42,803 bases of DNA, taken from Alphaproteobacteria bacterium. Its GTDB lineage: Bacteria > Pseudomonadota > Alphaproteobacteria > Micavibrionales > Micavibrionaceae. Each line of letters opens with the position of its first letter. Within the stretch, counting starts at the first letter, position 1. The notes under the pieces were generated by a model. The model was not told where the DNA came from and did not search any database. It worked only from the letters and a program-made list of their open reading frames with translations. This document shows, piece by piece, positions 42,758-42,803 of the stretch. Both the position numbers and the translations under genes were made by a program. The stretch spans positions 1 through 42,803 of the forward strand of contig JAJFGV010000094.1 in the NCBI GenBank assembly GCA_021775965.1. The letters are read 5' to 3'.

Positions 42758-42803
42758 TCAGCCGTCAACCGAGCGCCCTGATTTCACACTCGGCCACAGC
42801 TCC
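42758..42803 (-). CDS. C-terminal end of a further minus-strand gene (partial)
   Basis: Beyond P10's upstream repeat, two minus-strand frames remain open to the window edge; one ends with TGA at 42758-42760 (…SVDG), the other at 42764-42766. By analogy with the other units, the end of another small gene is expected here. Too short to identify. Confidence 0.3.
   Translation of the reverse strand, partial: ELWPSVKSGRSVDG

Noticed and set aside
1-42803. Mu-like transposable phage
   Set aside because: Virion gene order is Mu-like, but terS/terL are present and no transposase (MuA/MuB-type) or integrase is visible in the window.

Overview
The window looks like a large part of a tailed, contractile-tail (myovirus) phage or prophage from a GC-rich host. 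The virion genes follow a Mu-like order: terminase, gp29-type portal, ClpP-type protease with scaffold, capsid, gp36-type connector, sheath, tube, chaperones, tape measure, gpN-type, gpP-type, spike, baseplate J (gp47-type) and gp48-type proteins. Packaging uses a terminase, and I see no Mu-type transposase. Several secreted proteins resemble those of myxobacteria (Myxococcota): a lipoprotein with a long Gly/Ser linker, and two small Cys-rich secreted proteins. A myxobacterial-type host is therefore my best guess, but only an inference.

Layout. 1-1.3 kb is a tRNA/tRNA-like cluster: Ala(UGC), Ser(UGA), CAU, Thr(UGU), plus two aberrant tRNA-like elements, one with a tmRNA-like 5' end. 0.66-2.3 kb holds small, translationally coupled genes, two of them for secreted Cys-rich proteins. 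2.3-12.9 kb is packaging and head: an ATPase-only terminase paralog, TerS, full TerL, portal, protease/scaffold with a nested scaffold start, decoration protein, major capsid protein, connectors, and a LamG/SGNH esterase. 12.9-13.8 kb is a small inverted island on the minus strand. 13.9-33.8 kb is tail and baseplate, with a minus-strand lipoprotein/zinc-ribbon pair at 31.3-32.4 kb and an HExxH protein at the end. 33.8-42.8 kb is almost entirely small minus-strand genes, broken by three plus-strand genes for a holin-like membrane protein, a metalloprotease-like lipoprotein and a second lipoprotein.

The most striking feature is the minus-strand array, which also includes the island at 13 kb. 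Ten genes that all begin ATGAAGAC (Met-Lys-Thr) each have a sigma70-like promoter whose -10 box ends only 6-7 bases before the ATG. Their transcripts are therefore predicted to be leaderless. In eight of these units a near-identical hairpin (AGCCCCAG / CTGGGGCT) follows the first gene. In seven of those it lies just before a second gene, most of which have a Shine-Dalgarno-like sequence; in the eighth the second gene is missing. The promoters fall into two sequence classes. Five carry an inverted repeat (AATCGAC-N8-GTCGATT), and three others carry a GAAAATAGTTCC-like box exactly 20 bases upstream of the -35. This looks like a repeated, swappable expression cassette under common control. A regulator with three helix-turn-helix segments is encoded within one of the units.

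Limits: family assignments come from reading motifs and gene order. No database search, folding program or composition calculation was run.
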